This document shows positions 48,201-56,709 of a stretch of DNA of 58,368 nucleotides, one piece after another; the first letter of the stretch is position 1, and each line of letters begins with the position of its first letter. Source of the stretch: Thermodesulfatator sp. (GTDB lineage Bacteria > Desulfobacterota > Thermodesulfobacteria > Thermodesulfobacteriales > Thermodesulfobacteriaceae). The DNA lies in assembly GCA_027064165.1 (NCBI GenBank), contig JAMOQE010000021.1, forward strand, positions 1-58,368, in the 5' to 3' direction. Below the pieces are notes generated by a model that was given only the letters and a program-made list of their open reading frames with translations, made no database searches and was not told the origin of the DNA. A program made the translations under genes and the position numbers.

Positions 48201-48322
48201 GCATCAGGAAATACTTCCACTTTAATGCTAAAAGCAGAGATTAGCCCTCCTACAATGAAAAGCAACATTAACAAATTTGCTGCTACTGAATTTTCTGCAA
48301 ACCAGGAAATAATCTGCTTCAC
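45236..48322 (-). CDS. RND-type efflux pump, inner-membrane permease
   Basis: A 1028-residue proton-driven transporter with twelve membrane segments in the AcrB/MdtB layout. Seen: FAENSVAANLLMLLFIVGG at the N terminus, PVDVFPDAEP-like periplasmic start (VEVFPDAEPD), the proton-relay pair in GIVVDDAIVIGENIF, GFILVLGI, and in the second half VVVNDALILVDA. It resembles hydrophobic/amphiphile exporters (TriC/MdtB group). Drug versus lipid or metal specificity cannot be read from the sequence. It overlaps the adaptor gene by 4 bases. Confidence 0.95.
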   Translation of the reverse strand: MKQIISWFAENSVAANLLMLLFIVGGLISAFSIKVEVFPDAEPDLIRISVSYPGASPQEVEEGVVKPIEEKVAGLAGIERITSTSKEGSGTILIEVIRGWNTNELLQDVKSAVDRITNLPEEAERPVVEKVIRRYPVVSIAVYGSAPEKTLKKVGERLKDELEELPDITEVRLYAVRPEEIHIEVPKRRLERYHLTLTKLAHIISQESFDLAAGKITTPHEEVLLRSKGKLTQAKDYAKLPVLTGPDGRTITLGKIARVEDGFRDDITLAAYFQGQRTIIVQVFRVGNQNDLKISKEVRNFLKKFKKSLPAGVKTAIYFDTTSILKSRLDLLLKNLAIGMIFVVITLGLFLHFKLAFWVTMGIPVAFCFALWILPHFNVSINMISLFGFILVLGIVVDDAIVIGENIFRRRELGDPPVPASIKGTLEVYQPVIFSVLTTMAAFYPLLLGTGVVGKVIRHIPIVVILVLLGSLLEALFILPCHLAETKFDLNKKRRLDLINQKLKAFVEGPFKKLLLCSLEFRYITISLFLAVLMFSLALILGGRVKTLFFPRVEADQIDCYLTMPAGTPPEKTLQVARRIEEAGREVVSPQAMRYTLTMLGVQMITHGPRAGAKDISSNLAQITIKLTPPEKREGISAVELAKKWRKKVGEIPEAESITFQSVLFNFGKDVEVNLYMENQKTLLKIVKELEHTLKKFPGVYDISDNFLPGKREIQIKLKPLAYKLGLNLRSVAEEVRAGFYGAEALSFQKGRDEVRVMVRLPQNEREKLSTIYEMKIMTPSGKMVPLKDVAELRFTKSYLSLHRADLKRVITISADVDEKITSAKEIRRILFHKILPQLKAKYPELNYSMEGAGKEHRKAFKDVMDAFIFAMFLIYVLLAVPLKSFVKPFIIMAAIPFGIIGAFWGHVLLGKPICILSFFGIVGLAGVVVNDALILVDAIENLKKKGKTIYEAVVKAVLIRFRPVILTTLTTFISLVPMISEKSVQAQFLIPMAISLGFGVLFATFITLLFVPAAYLILEDFKKSIKL

Positions 48323-49428
48323 TTTTTTACCCTCACCTTCATGCCTTCACTTACAATACTGAGAGACGAAATAATAACTTTGTCTCCATTTTTAAGCCCC
48401 TGAGTGACGACTGCTTCGTCTTTTTTTATAAAAGCTATTTTTACTTTCTTAAATTTTAGCCTGTTATTTTGATCCACAACCCACACAACCTGATTTCCTT
48501 TTTCCTGATGAATTGCATTTAAAGGCAAAGAAATAGCCTTTTTAAGAACAGGCCCATAAATGAAAACCCTTACATAGTCTTCTGGAAGAAGTTTCCCCCC
48601 GTCCTCTGGATTTATTTCAATAATTATGGGAACGAGACCTGTTTTTTCGTCTATTTTCCCTCCCCAGCCTTTTACCACTCCTTTTACTTCTTCTGGAGTT
48701 GTATCGGAGACTATATTTACTTTTTCTTGAGGTTTTATCCATTTTAAGTCTTCCGGTGAGGCATAGCTTACGACTTCCATTTCCCGGGTAGAGTAAATTT
48801 CTGCAAGTACCTGCGGAGGAGCCACATATTGTCCTATATCAACGGATTTTTTTAATGTCCTTCCATCAAAGGGAGCATAAATTTTGGTTCTTGCAAGATT
48901 TAATTTTGCTTTTTCAAGCTGTGCTTTTGCTGCTTCAAGCTGGGCTTTTAATGCCCGGATCTCAGGTTCTTTGCTTACCAGGGGTGGGGGAGGAGTATGT
49001 CTTACCAGATGCCATTCCTCAATTGCCTGCTGGGCTTTAGCCTGTAAAGTCTCTAAGTCGCTTTCTATTTTTTTTACCTGAGCTTCTGCAGAACAAAGGG
49101 CAAGCACATAATCTCTGTCTTCTATTTTAAAAAGGAGCTCTCCTTTTTTAAAACTCCCCCCTTCTCTTAAATGCGGGGAAACATATACAATTTTTCCAGA
49201 AACCTGAGGCACTATGGAAATTTTTTTCAATGCCCTTACCCTGCCATCCAGTTCCAGAATTACTTTATACGGAGCATAGTGAACCTTTTTTACTCTTACC
49301 AATGGAATAAGTTTGGGTGGCTTTTGTGGTTTTATTTTGGGACGGGTATGTATAATATAAAATCCAATTACTCCTGAGAAAAATAATATAAAAAGAGCTG
49401 TTATTACTTGCATAACTCTTTTGGACAT
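48319..49428 (-). CDS. RND efflux periplasmic adaptor (membrane fusion protein)
   Basis: A 369-residue HlyD-family adaptor linking pump and outer-membrane channel. It has an N-terminal membrane anchor (residues 5-25), the biotinyl-lipoyl domain (ALKKISIVPQVSGKIVYVSPHLREGGSFKKGELLFKIE in parts), a coiled-coil hairpin (about 110-190) and beta-barrel/membrane-proximal domains (IYAPFDGRTLKK, DLKWIKPQEKV). The start overlaps the end of the TolC-like gene by about 25 bases. Confidence 0.93.
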   Translation of the reverse strand: MSKRVMQVITALFILFFSGVIGFYIIHTRPKIKPQKPPKLIPLVRVKKVHYAPYKVILELDGRVRALKKISIVPQVSGKIVYVSPHLREGGSFKKGELLFKIEDRDYVLALCSAEAQVKKIESDLETLQAKAQQAIEEWHLVRHTPPPPLVSKEPEIRALKAQLEAAKAQLEKAKLNLARTKIYAPFDGRTLKKSVDIGQYVAPPQVLAEIYSTREMEVVSYASPEDLKWIKPQEKVNIVSDTTPEEVKGVVKGWGGKIDEKTGLVPIIIEINPEDGGKLLPEDYVRVFIYGPVLKKAISLPLNAIHQEKGNQVVWVVDQNNRLKFKKVKIAFIKKDEAVVTQGLKNGDKVIISSLSIVSEGMKVRVKK

Positions 49429-50816
49429 TTTTGTATCCCTCCTCCAAGTGCTTTATAAAGAAAAATACGATTTGTTATCAGGGCATATCTTGCATCTACC
49501 AATTCTTCTTTTGCTTGTAGAAAAGAAATTTTTCTTTTTAAAAGTTCGTTTAGATCCAGCAATCCTTTTTCATATCTTTTTTGAGCAATATCTAAGAGTT
49601 CTTTTCTGAGTTTTAAACTTTCCTTTTTTAAAGCAAGGGCTGTTTTTAGCAGCTTTTCGTTTGCTAAAGCTTCTTCCACTTCCCAGAAGGCATTAAGTAC
49701 AGTTTTTGCATATTTGGCAGCAGCTTCTTTTACTTCCCACTTTTTTTCTTCTGCCATAGCTTTCAATTTACCATAATTAAAAATAGGGAAAGCGGTTTCA
49801 AATGCCAGCTTCCACAAAAAATTTGAGCTTGAAAATAACTCTTTAAGTTCTGTACTTTTAGAACCTCCGGCCCCTGTAAGTGATATTTTGGGAAATCTTT
49901 GAGCTAAACGAGAGAGGTACTCGCAATTCAAAGCCTTTATTTCGTATTCTACTTCTATAATATCAGGACGGTTTTTTAATAAATCTGAAGGAAGATAAGA
50001 AGGAATTGGGGGAAGTTTGGAGGGTAATTGAGGAGCAAGGTGGGGAAGTTTAAAAGTTCCAAGCAGAATACCAAGTTTGGTTCTGGTAGTATAAAGCTCT
50101 TTTTTTAGAGTGGTCAGAAGATATTCTTTTTCAAGTGTAGTTATTTTTGCCTCTTTTATAGAAGAAAGTTCTACGAGTCCTTTTTTATATCTTGATTTCA
50201 TTATTTTAAAAAACTTTTTGTGTAATTTAATTTCATTTTTTAGGATAGAAATTTTTTTTGAAAGATAGGCAATTTTATAATAATAGTTTGCCACTTCAGC
50301 AGATATACTTATTTCCAGGGCCTTTTTATTCCACTCAGCAGAAAAGGTTTTATATAAAGCGCTTTTATAAGAATTTGTTATTTTTTTCCAGAGATCAACC
50401 TCATAAGAAGTGGTAAGCTGCAGGGTATACGCCTCTTCAGGATTTTTTATAGTTTGTTCATGGCCAGTTGAATGGGGTGTCTTATTGAACCAGGTAAGCT
50501 CACCTGTGCTACTGAGGTCAAGGTGGGGAAGTTTTGCAGATCTTTCAATTTTGGAAAGCGCATTTAATTCTTTTATTTTAAAAGATAAAATTTCAAGATC
50601 TTTATTATTTTTGAGTGCCTGTAAAATAAGATTATTTAAATTGCTATCTCCAAATTCTTCCCACCAGGGCCTGCAAAGTTCCGTTTTGCTGAACTTTGCT
50701 CCGGGATGCGAAGGAAACTTTCCGGGAAGAGAAATTTTTTTAATCTTTACGGGGTGGAAAAAAGAACAGGAAGACAAAAATAACACAACAACTAAAATGA
50801 ATGGAAGTTTTTTCAT
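49404..50816 (-). CDS. TolC/NodT-family outer-membrane efflux lipoprotein
   Basis: A 470-residue outer-membrane channel. It begins with a lipoprotein signal (FLSSC, Cys about 17), then PWWEEFGDSNLNNLILQALKNNKDLE, the standard OEP opening, and two repeats of long coiled helices (DVEEALANEKLLKTALALK, SLKLRKELLDIAQKRYEKGLLDLNELL in parts). LPPIPSYLPSDLLKNRPDIIEVEYEIKA is characteristic of NodT-type members. First gene of the efflux operon; a resB promoter region lies head-to-head upstream. Confidence 0.94.
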   Translation of the reverse strand: MKKLPFILVVVLFLSSCSFFHPVKIKKISLPGKFPSHPGAKFSKTELCRPWWEEFGDSNLNNLILQALKNNKDLEILSFKIKELNALSKIERSAKLPHLDLSSTGELTWFNKTPHSTGHEQTIKNPEEAYTLQLTTSYEVDLWKKITNSYKSALYKTFSAEWNKKALEISISAEVANYYYKIAYLSKKISILKNEIKLHKKFFKIMKSRYKKGLVELSSIKEAKITTLEKEYLLTTLKKELYTTRTKLGILLGTFKLPHLAPQLPSKLPPIPSYLPSDLLKNRPDIIEVEYEIKALNCEYLSRLAQRFPKISLTGAGGSKSTELKELFSSSNFLWKLAFETAFPIFNYGKLKAMAEEKKWEVKEAAAKYAKTVLNAFWEVEEALANEKLLKTALALKKESLKLRKELLDIAQKRYEKGLLDLNELLKRKISFLQAKEELVDARYALITNRIFLYKALGGGIQKCPKELCK

Positions 50817-50862
50817 TTTTGAGGAATATATTCTAAAAAGGGAGTTTTTTCAATAAAATGAG

Positions 50863-50890
50863 TTGAAAAAGGTATGCGAAATGATAATAT
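50863..50890 (+). promoter_or_regulatory. Likely promoter of resB
   Basis: TTGAAA (50863-50868) and TAATAT (50885-50890) are 16 bases apart, followed by AAGGAG and then the resB GGAGG ribosome site and ATG at 50920. It lies in the divergent gap with the efflux operon. Confidence 0.45.
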
Positions 50891-50919
50891 AAGGAGAACT
50901 CAGAAGAGAGGAGGTAAAA

Positions 50920-52191
50920 ATGAAAAAGATTATAAATTTTTTGTCTTCAGCAAAATTGGCGATAGTGCTTTTTTTTGTACTTGCAGCCTTTTCCACTTTG
51001 GGGACCCTTCTTCCTCAGGGAGCTCCTCCTCAGGTTTATTTAATGAAATATGGGGAAACTTTTGGAAAACTAATTTTATATTTCGGTTTGAATGATACCT
51101 ATCATTCCTGGTGGTATATCTTTTCTCTTTTCCTCTTTCTTACCAATCTAATTCTCTGTTCTATAAAAAGATTTCCTGTATCGTGGAAACTTTATAAAAA
51201 GGACCCTGTTAAAATAAATTTAGCCAATCTTCCTTTTAAACAAACTCTCAGGATAAAAGAAAATTTTGAAAAACTTGAAAACAAGCTTCTTTCTCTTGGT
51301 TTTAAAAAAATTATAAAAGGTGAAGAGAAAATTTTTATCAAAGATAAATGTAGGTGGTCTTATTTATCAGTTTACTTTGTCCATTTTTCTTTGGTGCTTG
51401 TTATCCTGGGAGGCATAATAGGAGGGATCTGGGGCTATAGAGGAAATATGTTTCTTTTTGAGGGTGGGAGTTCCAATCAGGTTATGCCTTTCAGGGGAGA
51501 CAAGCCTATTTTTTTGCCTTTTACTGTAAAACTCAATAAGTTTAAGCTTGAACTCTATCCAGATGGTACACCAAAAGAATACATTTCTTACATTACTATT
51601 ATAGATGAAAAAAACAAAGTAAATGCCACTGTAAGGGTAAATCACCCTTTTACATATAAAGGCATTACTTTTTACCAGGCAAGTTATGATGTAATTCCAG
51701 AATTTGTAATAGAGGTAAAGACAAAAGGTATTAAAGGTACCTATACTCTTGCTCCAAATAATCCTCTGTTCATAGAGAATCGTTATACCATAGTCCTTGA
51801 AGGGTATAGGGCGCATAGAGGCTTTGTAGCCTGTAAAATAGCTGTATTTGATGCTGAGACAGGTTCCAGCAAAGAAACTTTTCTTATTCAGGGGAGAACA
51901 ACAAAATTTCGCCTGGGGAATATTCCTTTTTCCATATCCATGAAGGAGATCAAAGAAAAGTACGCAAGTGGGCTTCAGGTAAAAAAAGACCCTGGTGTGC
52001 CTTTAGTATATTTAGGGTTTTTAACGATTATTATTGGTCTTATTGCTGTCTATTTTTGTGAACCCAAAACTTTTTGGGCTTATCTTAAGGAGAAAGAAAA
52101 ATTACTTATACTCGGGGCCACTTCCAAAAGAGATAGGGCAGAACTTAAGCTTGAACTTCAAAGACTTGCCGAAGAACTTAGTCGCGTTTAA
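50920..52191 (+). CDS. resB: Cytochrome c biogenesis protein ResB (Ccs1)
   Basis: A 423-residue inner-membrane protein of System II cytochrome c maturation, which carries and attaches heme with ResC/CcsA. Four membrane segments: residues about 12-30, 63-82, 145-170 and near 365-385, with a large periplasmic domain between the last two. LSSAKLAIVLFFVLAAFSTLGTLLPQ is the ResB opening, FYQASYD a conserved periplasmic motif. CcsA is not in the window, so the partner lies elsewhere. Its stop overlaps the convergent ABC permease stop. Confidence 0.93.
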   Translation: MKKIINFLSSAKLAIVLFFVLAAFSTLGTLLPQGAPPQVYLMKYGETFGKLILYFGLNDTYHSWWYIFSLFLFLTNLILCSIKRFPVSWKLYKKDPVKINLANLPFKQTLRIKENFEKLENKLLSLGFKKIIKGEEKIFIKDKCRWSYLSVYFVHFSLVLVILGGIIGGIWGYRGNMFLFEGGSSNQVMPFRGDKPIFLPFTVKLNKFKLELYPDGTPKEYISYITIIDEKNKVNATVRVNHPFTYKGITFYQASYDVIPEFVIEVKTKGIKGTYTLAPNNPLFIENRYTIVLEGYRAHRGFVACKIAVFDAETGSSKETFLIQGRTTKFRLGNIPFSISMKEIKEKYASGLQVKKDPGVPLVYLGFLTIIIGLIAVYFCEPKTFWAYLKEKEKLLILGATSKRDRAELKLELQRLAEELSRV

Positions 52192-52922
52192 TCTCTGCCG
52201 TATTTTACAGCTTTAAGCCCGAGTAAAAAGATTATTAAACACAAAGAACTTAAAACAAAAAAATCTTCAGGAACTGTCTGTCCTCCAAGAGCCACTTTTC
52301 TTAAATCTTTTGTTACCAAAGTTAGGGGTAGATACATAATAAGTTCCTTTAAGAAAGGAGGCAGGTTCTCCACAGGAAAAAAAGTTCCACTTAAAAACAT
52401 CATAGGGGTTATAATAAAATTTGTTATAAGGGTTTGATCAGCGTGAGATTTTATAAGCATTGCACTGATTACTCCCAGGCAGGCAAAGAAAAAAGTATTT
52501 AAAAAGATTAAAGCAAAAAAAGAAAAATTTATAACGGGTTTTACGCCACTTAAATAAGCAAGTATTAAGATAATTGCAGTTGCAGTAAAAGCCCTTGTAA
52601 TGCCAGTTGCTACTTCTCCAAGCAAATATTCTACTTCTGAAATAGGTGCACATTTAAATTCTTCAAAGCTTTTTAAATAAAATTTTGAGATATTGATTTC
52701 TACATTTATAGAAAATGCCTGCATCATGGTAGTACCAGCTATAAGTCCTGGAATCAAGAATTGAAGATAAGGAATTCCTTTTATTGTTAGGTGTTTACCA
52801 AGCCCAAGTCCAAAAGCAAGGATATAAAGCAAAGGACTTACAGATAAGGAGAGTATAAATTTAAAAGCCCTGTTTTTTAAAAGGAAAAGTTCTCTTAAAT
52901 AGACTCCTAAAAATCCTTTCAC
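52188..52922 (-). CDS. ABC-2 type export permease
   Basis: A 244-residue six-helix ABC-2 membrane protein. The conserved central part, FLSGTFFPVENLPPFLKELIMYLPLTLVTKDLR, and the N-terminal FLIPGLIAGTTMMQAFS fit NodJ/ABC-2 permeases for drugs, polysaccharides or lipids. Its first base adjoins the ATPase gene stop (1-base overlap at 52922). The substrate is unknown. Confidence 0.9.
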   Translation of the reverse strand: MKGFLGVYLRELFLLKNRAFKFILSLSVSPLLYILAFGLGLGKHLTIKGIPYLQFLIPGLIAGTTMMQAFSINVEINISKFYLKSFEEFKCAPISEVEYLLGEVATGITRAFTATAIILILAYLSGVKPVINFSFFALIFLNTFFFACLGVISAMLIKSHADQTLITNFIITPMMFLSGTFFPVENLPPFLKELIMYLPLTLVTKDLRKVALGGQTVPEDFFVLSSLCLIIFLLGLKAVKYGRD

Positions 52923-53797
52923 TAAAGCTCACTCCTTATATATTTAAAAAATACATCCTCTAAAGTGATTCTTCTTAATGTTACCAGAGTATTTTCCCTG
53001 CTGTAGAGTAAAAGCTCTTTTTCTGCCTTTTCTCGGGACTGAAAGTATTTAGTTATCCTTTTTTCTTTTGTATAAATATCTATAGCATACTGTCCCAAAG
53101 TGGCTATAAGATTTGAAGGAGTATCAATAACAGTGAGTTTCCCTTTATGAATAAAAGCAACTCTATCAGCAAGCTGTTCTGCTTCTTCCATATAATGAGT
53201 GGTAAGCAGAATAGTTGCTCCCTTAAGCTGAATTTTTTTTATAAGTTCCCAGAGCCTTCTTCTTATTTGAGGATCAAGCCCTACAGTAGGCTCATCAAGA
53301 AGCAAAATAGAAGGCTCGTGCATTAGCGCTCTTGCTATAAGAAGCCTTCTTTTCATTCCACCCGAAAGGTTTTTTACCCTGTGTTTCCTTCTTTCCCATA
53401 AATCTACGAAAAGTAACACCTTTTTTATCTGTTTTTTTATTTTGTTAAAAGGCATTTTGTAGATAAGGCCGTGGATTAAAAGATTTTCTTCTAAGTTTAG
53501 CTCTGGCTCCAAATTGATTGTTTGAGGAACAACCCCTATTTCTTTTTTAAACTTAGATATGTCTTTGAAAAAATCTTTGCCATCAATAAGGACCTTCCCT
53601 TTATCAGGAGGAATTATTCCTGCCAGGATTTTGATAAGAGTGGTTTTACCAGCCCCATTAGGGCCTAATAAAGCAAATAATTCTCCTCTTTTTATAGAAA
53701 AGCTGAGAGATTTAAGAGCTTTTATCCTGTCAAATGTTTTAGAAATGTTTTCAACAGAAATTTTAGGGCAATTTTGACTCACAATAGACCAGTCCAC
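52922..53797 (-). CDS. ABC exporter ATP-binding protein
   Basis: A 291-residue ATPase partner of the ABC-2 permease. Walker A GPNGAGKTTLIK near residue 47, VPQTINLEPELNLEENLL, signature LSGGMKRRLLIARAL, Walker B ILLLDEPTVGLDPQIRR and LLTTHYMEEAEQLADR; the C-terminal 60 residues have the DrrA-type extension. GTG at 53797 is the longest start and has no ribosome site; GTG 53782 is an alternative, so the true start is uncertain. Confidence 0.93.
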   Translation of the reverse strand: MDWSIVSQNCPKISVENISKTFDRIKALKSLSFSIKRGELFALLGPNGAGKTTLIKILAGIIPPDKGKVLIDGKDFFKDISKFKKEIGVVPQTINLEPELNLEENLLIHGLIYKMPFNKIKKQIKKVLLFVDLWERRKHRVKNLSGGMKRRLLIARALMHEPSILLLDEPTVGLDPQIRRRLWELIKKIQLKGATILLTTHYMEEAEQLADRVAFIHKGKLTVIDTPSNLIATLGQYAIDIYTKEKRITKYFQSREKAEKELLLYSRENTLVTLRRITLEDVFFKYIRSEL

Positions 53798-53994
53798 AAG
53801 CGTGTTTCTTTTCTTGAAATTATTTTCTTGGATAAAAAATTTCCATTTTTAATTTTACTTAATTTTTTAAATTTTCAAACAGCACCTGTTTTAGTATTTA
53901 TGTTAAAATTATAAAAATGTTCTAATTTGGGGCTTTACAACTTGAAATTTAAAGCTATCTTAGAAAAAACTAATCTATCCGTGAGATTGTTAAA

Positions 53995-54897
53995 ATGAAA
54001 GCAAAGCCTAAAATTTCTTTAGTAATTCCCGTGCATAATGAAGAAAAAAATATTCCAATAGTTTATGAAGAGAGTAAACAGGTTTTAAATGAACTTTATG
54101 AGCAAAAGGGCTATTCTTACGAAATTATTTTTGTAAACGATGGAAGCACTGATAGGTCTCTTGATGTATTAAAAAAAATTAAAAACAATGATCCCTGTGT
54201 CCGGGTTCTTAATATGGACAGAAATAGAGGCCAGGCAGCAGCACTTAGTGCAGGATTTTATTATGCCAGAGGAGATTTTATCATTTCAATGGATGGAGAT
54301 GGACAAAACGATCCTCGGTACATCAAAAGGTTGATAGAAAAATTGGAGGAAGGTTATGCTGTAGTTACAGGTTTTAGAATAAAAAGACAAGAACCTTTTT
54401 TCCAGAGAATTCTGCCTTCCAGGATAGGAAATTGGGTTATAAGTTTGGTTACAGGACTGAAAGTACATGATAATGGTTGTACTTTAAAAGGATACAAATC
54501 TGAGATCCCTAAAAGATTTCAAATTCCTCATGGATTCCATAGATTTATTCCAGCTCTTTTTCGGGTTAAAAATGATGAAGTATATGAAATAAAAGTAATT
54601 GATAGGCATAGGCCTTATGGAAAGTCTCACTATAATAATTTTAAGCGCACCCTGGAGGTATTAAGAGAGCTTGTTACCATTCCTTTTGTTTTAAGAGATC
54701 CGATTAAATGGGGATCCAGATTTGACATTTTATCAAAGGTGCTGGGAATAGGCACTGTTATTACTGTATTTTTCGCCAACAAAAAGATTTTTGCTCTAAC
54801 TGGTGGAACCACTTTGCTCAGTTTTATCATCTATAAAAATTTGGAAAGATTTAATCAGGCACAGAAAGAAGGCGTTTTTAAAGTACAAGAGCTTTAA
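53995..54897 (+). CDS. Family 2 glycosyltransferase, ArnC/DPM1-like
   Basis: A 300-residue glycosyltransferase with the GT-A fold: SLVIPVHNEEKNIP near the N terminus, IFVNDGSTDRS, NRGQAAALSAGF and DGDGQNDPRYI (metal-binding DxD). RHRPYGKSHYN is the RxxGxS acceptor-side motif of polyprenyl-phosphate sugar transferases. Two hydrophobic segments lie near residues 245-285, so it is probably membrane-attached. It may transfer a sugar to undecaprenyl phosphate for envelope glycans; donor unknown. Not in an obvious operon. Confidence 0.87.
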   Translation: MKAKPKISLVIPVHNEEKNIPIVYEESKQVLNELYEQKGYSYEIIFVNDGSTDRSLDVLKKIKNNDPCVRVLNMDRNRGQAAALSAGFYYARGDFIISMDGDGQNDPRYIKRLIEKLEEGYAVVTGFRIKRQEPFFQRILPSRIGNWVISLVTGLKVHDNGCTLKGYKSEIPKRFQIPHGFHRFIPALFRVKNDEVYEIKVIDRHRPYGKSHYNNFKRTLEVLRELVTIPFVLRDPIKWGSRFDILSKVLGIGTVITVFFANKKIFALTGGTTLLSFIIYKNLERFNQAQKEGVFKVQEL

Positions 54898-54959
54898 AAA
54901 AATTTTTTCTCTGGTAAAATGACATCTACAGAAAACCTTATCCAAAAGGGGAGGGGAAG

Positions 54960-56198
54960 ATGTCTTATTTAAAAAGTGTTGACCCTGAAATCTGGGAAGT
55001 TATTCAGCAGGAGGTTGACAGGCAGGAATATCAGCTTGAAATGATAGCCTCAGAAAATATGGCTTCTCCTGCAATCATGGAGGCAGAAGGCTCAGCTCTT
55101 ATGAACAAGTATGCTGAAGGATATCCAAGGGCAAGATATTACGGAGGATGTGAATTTGTGGACAGGGCTGAAGAACTGGCAGTAGAGAGATTAAAGATGC
55201 TTTTTGGAGCAGAATATGCCAATGTGCAACCCCATTCTGGCACCCAGGCAAACATGGCGGTTTATTTTGCTATTTTAAATCCAGGAGATACGATTCTTTC
55301 CATGAATCTTTCTCATGGAGGGCACCTTTCTCACGGAGCTCCTGTAAGCTTCTCAGGAAAGCTCTATAAAATAGTCCACTATGGAGTTTCAAAAGAAACA
55401 GAAACTATTGATTTTGAAGAAGTAAGGGCCCTTGCTCACGAACACAGGCCAAAGCTTATAGTAGCAGGAGCAAGTGCCTATCCGAGAACAATAGACTTTG
55501 AGGCTTTTTATCAGATTGCTCAAGAGGTGGGAGCCTTTTTAATGGTTGACATGGCTCATATTGCAGGTCTTGTTGCAGCAGGAATTCACCCTTCTCCTGT
55601 GCCTTTTGCAGACTTTGTCACCTCCACCACTCATAAGACTATGAGAGGCCCAAGGGGAGGGTTTATTCTTGCAAAAGAGAAATACGCTAAAGTCATCAAC
55701 AAAACTGTATTTCCAGGCATCCAGGGTGGCCCCCTTATGCATGTAATTGCAGCGAAAGCTGTGTGCTTTAAAGAAGCACTTGAACCAGAATTTAAGACCT
55801 ATCAGCAACAGGTGGTAAAAAACGCTCAGGTGGTAGCAAGGGTTTTTAAAGAAAGAGGTTTCCGTCTTGTCTCCGGAGGAACAGACAATCACCTTGTTCT
55901 GGTGGATCTTACTTCAAAAAATCTCACCGGTGCAGAAGCAGAAAAGCTTCTTGAAGAAGCTGGTGTAACAGTGAATAAAAATGCCATTCCTTTTGATCCA
56001 AGGCCTCCCAGAGTGACAAGCGGTATAAGAATCGGAACCCCTGCTATTACTACACGGGGACTTAAGGAAAAGGAAGTGGAAGAAGTGGCAAACTATATGT
56101 GTGATGTGCTTGAAAATCCAGATAACGAAAAGTTGAGAAAAGAAATAAGAGAAAAAATAAGAGAAATTTGTAAAAAGTTTCCCTTCTATAAAAAATAA
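54960..56198 (+). CDS. glyA: Serine hydroxymethyltransferase
   Basis: PLP enzyme that interconverts serine and glycine with tetrahydrofolate, feeding one-carbon metabolism. The 412-residue protein starts [15 protein letters not shown], has [29 protein letters not shown] and the PLP-lysine in [14 protein letters not shown] near residue 225. AGGGGAGGGG precedes ATG 54960. No glycine riboswitch was seen in the 62-base gap upstream. Confidence 0.98.
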   Translation: MSYLKSVDPEIWEVIQQEVDRQEYQLEMIASENMASPAIMEAEGSALMNKYAEGYPRARYYGGCEFVDRAEELAVERLKMLFGAEYANVQPHSGTQANMAVYFAILNPGDTILSMNLSHGGHLSHGAPVSFSGKLYKIVHYGVSKETETIDFEEVRALAHEHRPKLIVAGASAYPRTIDFEAFYQIAQEVGAFLMVDMAHIAGLVAAGIHPSPVPFADFVTSTTHKTMRGPRGGFILAKEKYAKVINKTVFPGIQGGPLMHVIAAKAVCFKEALEPEFKTYQQQVVKNAQVVARVFKERGFRLVSGGTDNHLVLVDLTSKNLTGAEAEKLLEEAGVTVNKNAIPFDPRPPRVTSGIRIGTPAITTRGLKEKEVEEVANYMCDVLENPDNEKLRKEIREKIREICKKFPFYKK

Positions 56199-56215
56199 AA
56201 GGGATAAAAGTAAAA

Positions 56216-56410
56216 ATGGAGTTACGCTACGATATTTTAATAGAAAATATTAAAAAACTGCCGCTTGCTGATAAAGAAGAACTAAAAAATTTGTTAGAAA
56301 ATATATAATTGAAGAAAAAAAGAGAAATTTTTTATCAAAATTATTTAAAAGGTGTGGAAGAATATAAACAAAACAGGCTACAATTTTCTTCAAACATAAA
56401 AGAGTTATAA
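56216..56410 (+). pseudogene. Antitoxin remnant with frameshifts
   Basis: Reading from ATG 56216 gives MELRYDILIENIKKLPLAD...LLENI then a stop at 56306-56308; after it, in the same frame, come residues ending in QNYLKGVEEYKQNRLQFSSNIKEL before a stop at 56408-56410. The two halves together look like a short antitoxin, and 'KKLPLADKEEL' and 'F-S-S-x-I-x-E-L' are common there. The break could come from paired A-tract slips near 56300 and 56320 that restore the frame. It directly precedes a RelE-type toxin remnant. Confidence 0.6.
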
Positions 56411-56421
56411 TATACGAATGA

Positions 56422-56694
56422 ATGATTGAAGTAGCTTTTAGTAGTTCTTTTAAAAGAAGTTTTAAGAAAGAAATAAAAAAATAAAAGTTTGGAAGAAATT
56501 TTTTGGGGGAAAATTAGAAGAATTTATAAAAAATCCATTTTCTCCACAGTTGAAAACTCATAAATTAAGCGGCCAATTAAAAGATTTGTGGAATTTTAGT
56601 TTAACTTATGTATGATTTAAGAGTAATTTTCTTTTTTGCAGAAGAAAATAGAGTAGTTCTGGTTGATATAGAAACACATGAAGAGGTTTATTAA
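56422..56694 (+). pseudogene. RelE/YoeB-type mRNA-interferase toxin remnant
   Basis: Translation pieces in different frames spell a RelE-family toxin: MIEVAFSSSFKRSFKKEIKK (from 56422, stop at 56482), a short middle piece, then KLEEFIKNPFSPQLKTHKLSG (about 56510-56580) with LKDLWNFSLTY after it, and finally DLRVIFFFAEENRVVLVDI ending at 56694. At least three frame breaks are needed: near 56480, near 56510, and a 4-base tandem duplication TATGTATG at 56607-56614 that splits the SLTYDLR stretch. The gene is therefore dead but recent enough to be readable. Confidence 0.75.
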
Positions 56695-56709
56695 TAAGGA
56701 GATTTAAAA

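Larger units (their letters stand above)
56199..56709. other. 511-base gap holding a decayed toxin-antitoxin locus
   Basis: No intact gene is present. The gap contains remnants of an antitoxin (56216-56410) and a RelE-type toxin (56422-56694), given separately, and a ribosome site for the dCMP deaminase at its end (AAGGAG at 56696). Nothing else is visible. Confidence 0.8.

Noticed and set aside
54898-54959. Glycine riboswitch before glyA
   Set aside because: The gap is only 62 bases and has no matching aptamer core.
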